Part shown: in pieces, positions 62,556 through 64,000 of the stretch
How the letters are laid out: the number at the start of each line of letters is the position of its first letter
How positions within the stretch are numbered: the first letter of the stretch is position 1
Assembly: GCF_052857255.1 (NCBI RefSeq)
Contig: NC_135500.1
Coordinates: forward strand, 104,603,048-104,667,047
Reading direction: 5' to 3'
Source of the DNA: Amblyomma americanum
Lineage: Eukaryota; Arthropoda; Arachnida; Ixodida; Ixodidae
Length of the DNA: 64,000 bases
Notes under the pieces: generated by a model
What the model saw: the letters and a program-made list of their open reading frames with translations, nothing else
What the model was told of the DNA's origin: nothing
Database searches by the model: none
Position numbers and translations under genes: made by a program

Positions 62556-64000
62556 ATGGCTCCTCCGACGGGCCTTAATTCTTTACAGATTATTCAGTGG
62601 AATTGCAGGGGCTTTCGGCGAAAGCGCGATCCTCTGCAGCAAATTATCACAAGTTTGTTATCCCCACCAGACATTATCACCTTTCATGGCACCAATGTTT
62701 GCAGGCAGCTGCCAGGATACGCTTTTATCCCCTCAGACCCCACTGATCTTCCTCGGGTAGTCCCATATGTCAGTAAATCCTTGCATTTCGTGGAGCACGT
62801 AATTATCTCCCCTATCGCTAACAACCTTAACGAAGTCTTACCGCCCACCCCTGCAAAATCAACCCTGCTTTTTCTTAACTGCTACCTTCTCCCACGTCAG
62901 CCAATTAATTTATTCCTCTCACTTCTAAATCAGCAACCCAGTTGGCCGGATCAAACCCGTACTTATTGGTGGAGATTATATTTGCGCTCACGTGGACTGG
63001 GGCTATCGGCGCACCAGCAACAGAGGCACTGTTTTATACAATGAGAAGCTGGCGCTCCACCTCACCATCTTTAATGATTTCAGCTTACCTACGCGGATTG
63101 GTAAAAGTGTTACAGCCGATACTAGCCCAGACCTCACGCTTGGTAGAAACTTGACCACCTGCCGTGGGAAAGAATGCATTCCACACTAGGCAGCGCTCAT
63201 CACCTAATTCGAATAACGCTAAACTATCGCCGATCTCAGCGCAAATTTACCGTTAAGCACGCTAATTGGGACGCGCTCCGCAAATTCAAACAAGCGCAGC
63301 CAACACAGGCCCGCTCCTACCTAGACACCTGGATTATTCAGTTGCAAAAAGACATTCGCCAACACACTCAAACGCTCGACTCCACCCCATACACCCCTGT
63401 TATTGACAGCAAGCTCGCCCACCTCCTCCAAGCACGGGACAACATAACGCAAAGGTGGAAGACTCAGAAAAGCAATAGGAGACTAAAACTCAAACTTGCC
63501 CAGATTCAGTCCAAATAGTACAATGTAGTGCCACTCTTTGCAAAGCTAACTGGGCTCAGGTTTGTGACGGCCTCCGCGGCAATCTCTCCACAACCCGCGC
63601 CTGGCATCTGTTACGGCACATGCTAGACCCCACGCAATCCAAATCTCAGACGCGCCTTATCATTCCCCGCCTCGCTCTCAACCATCGACAGGACACCGAC
63701 GCCTTCATCGCCCAGGTGAAATGCACCTATACAACCCCCGGCCTCCCTTGCAAGTATCCTGATTATGCGGGCCCACCCCAGCCCGAGCTTGACGCCCTTA
63801 TTTCAGAATCAGAATTTCGCGCCGCCCTATTGAAATTAAGGAATACCGCTCCCGGAGATGATCAAATTACCAATGCAGCTATCAGAAATCTGGACGATGC
63901 TTCCACCTCTGACTTAGTCAACTGCGTTAACGAATGTTGGGAGGCAGGTACTCTCCCTGCCTCGTGGAAGCATGGAAACATTTTAACCCAAAACCCCACA
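62556..64000 (+). pseudogene. LINE ORF2: endonuclease and start of RT, frameshifted, cut by window end
   Basis: From 62556: LQIIQWNCRGFRRKRDPLQQ (endonuclease start), LPGYAFIPS, then a shift near 62975 into MDWGYRRTSNRGTVLY, PTRIGKSVTADTSPDLTL. From 63190 another frame gives the linker (KFTVKHANWDALRKFKQAQ), and after a TAG at 63517 the RT begins: ISESEFRAALLKLRNTAPGDDQI, followed by CWEAGTLPASWKHG at the end of the window. The EN glutamate block after the start (normally Q-E-T) reads FHGTN, so this active-site residue is lost. Confidence 0.83.

Larger units (their letters stand above)
61214..64000 (+). mobile_element. LINE with gag-like ORF1 and ORF2, continuing beyond the window
   Basis: A 5' region with coding potential (ORF1) is followed by ORF2 with endonuclease and the beginning of an RT. 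The window ends inside the RT (WKHGNILTQNPT). The order and the APE-type endonuclease fit the I/Jockey/R1 super-group; the exact clade cannot be called. Several frameshifts show the copy is not active. Confidence 0.85.

Overview
The window is repeat-dominated eukaryotic DNA from an arthropod, most probably a hard tick (Ixodidae). The tick call rests mainly on the many tRNA-headed SINE copies, which resemble the Ruka family of ixodid ticks. The mix of CR1-, RTE- and I/R1-like LINEs, Ty3/gypsy elements, mariner, Harbinger, Kolobok and YqaJ/THAP-DDE transposons agrees with this. No clear single-copy host gene was recognised. Almost every readable protein belongs to a transposable element, most of them broken by stops, frameshifts or lost catalytic residues.

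Layout. 1-1740: a 105-bp satellite array. 1741-4910: a CR1-like LINE. 7.9-10.05 kb: a SINE cluster, including a three-copy tandem. 10174-13083: a 5'-truncated LINE with RT and RNase H, flanked by a perfect 15-bp target duplication. 15061-38655: a nested block. 38.7-42.3 kb: a broken Harbinger transposase, three 3' pieces of the RNase-H LINE family and several SINEs. 42558-43842 and 51367-52610: two arms of a long inverted repeat, with SINEs and unclassified repeats between them. 52.6-55.5 kb: a GC-rich unassigned region and a minus-strand LINE. 55.6-61.2 kb: a decayed two-gene DNA transposon. 61.2-64.0 kb: a LINE that runs off the window.

The most interesting part is the nested block. An RTE LINE (minus strand) is split in its reverse transcriptase by a Ty3/gypsy LTR element (plus strand). 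That element is split in pol by a 14.86-kb Kolobok-type DNA transposon (18312-33171), which has short terminal inverted repeats and TTAA on both sides. At both split points the host reading frame resumes in register across the insert. The Kolobok element carries two spliced genes pointing at each other. One is a plus-strand gene for a small cysteine-rich protein like the C-terminal cytoplasmic domain of P2X7. The other is a nine-exon minus-strand gene for a THAP-domain Kolobok transposase. Younger CR1, SINE, gypsy and mariner copies lie in its intron and intergenic space.

The element at 55.6-61.2 kb has the same plan: a plus-strand SWIM/YqaJ-nuclease/PHD-finger gene faces a minus-strand THAP/helix-turn-helix/DDE transposase gene, as described for ISL2EU-type transposons. 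It is far more decayed. All identifications come from reading motifs by eye; no database search was possible, and boundaries without a target duplication are approximate.
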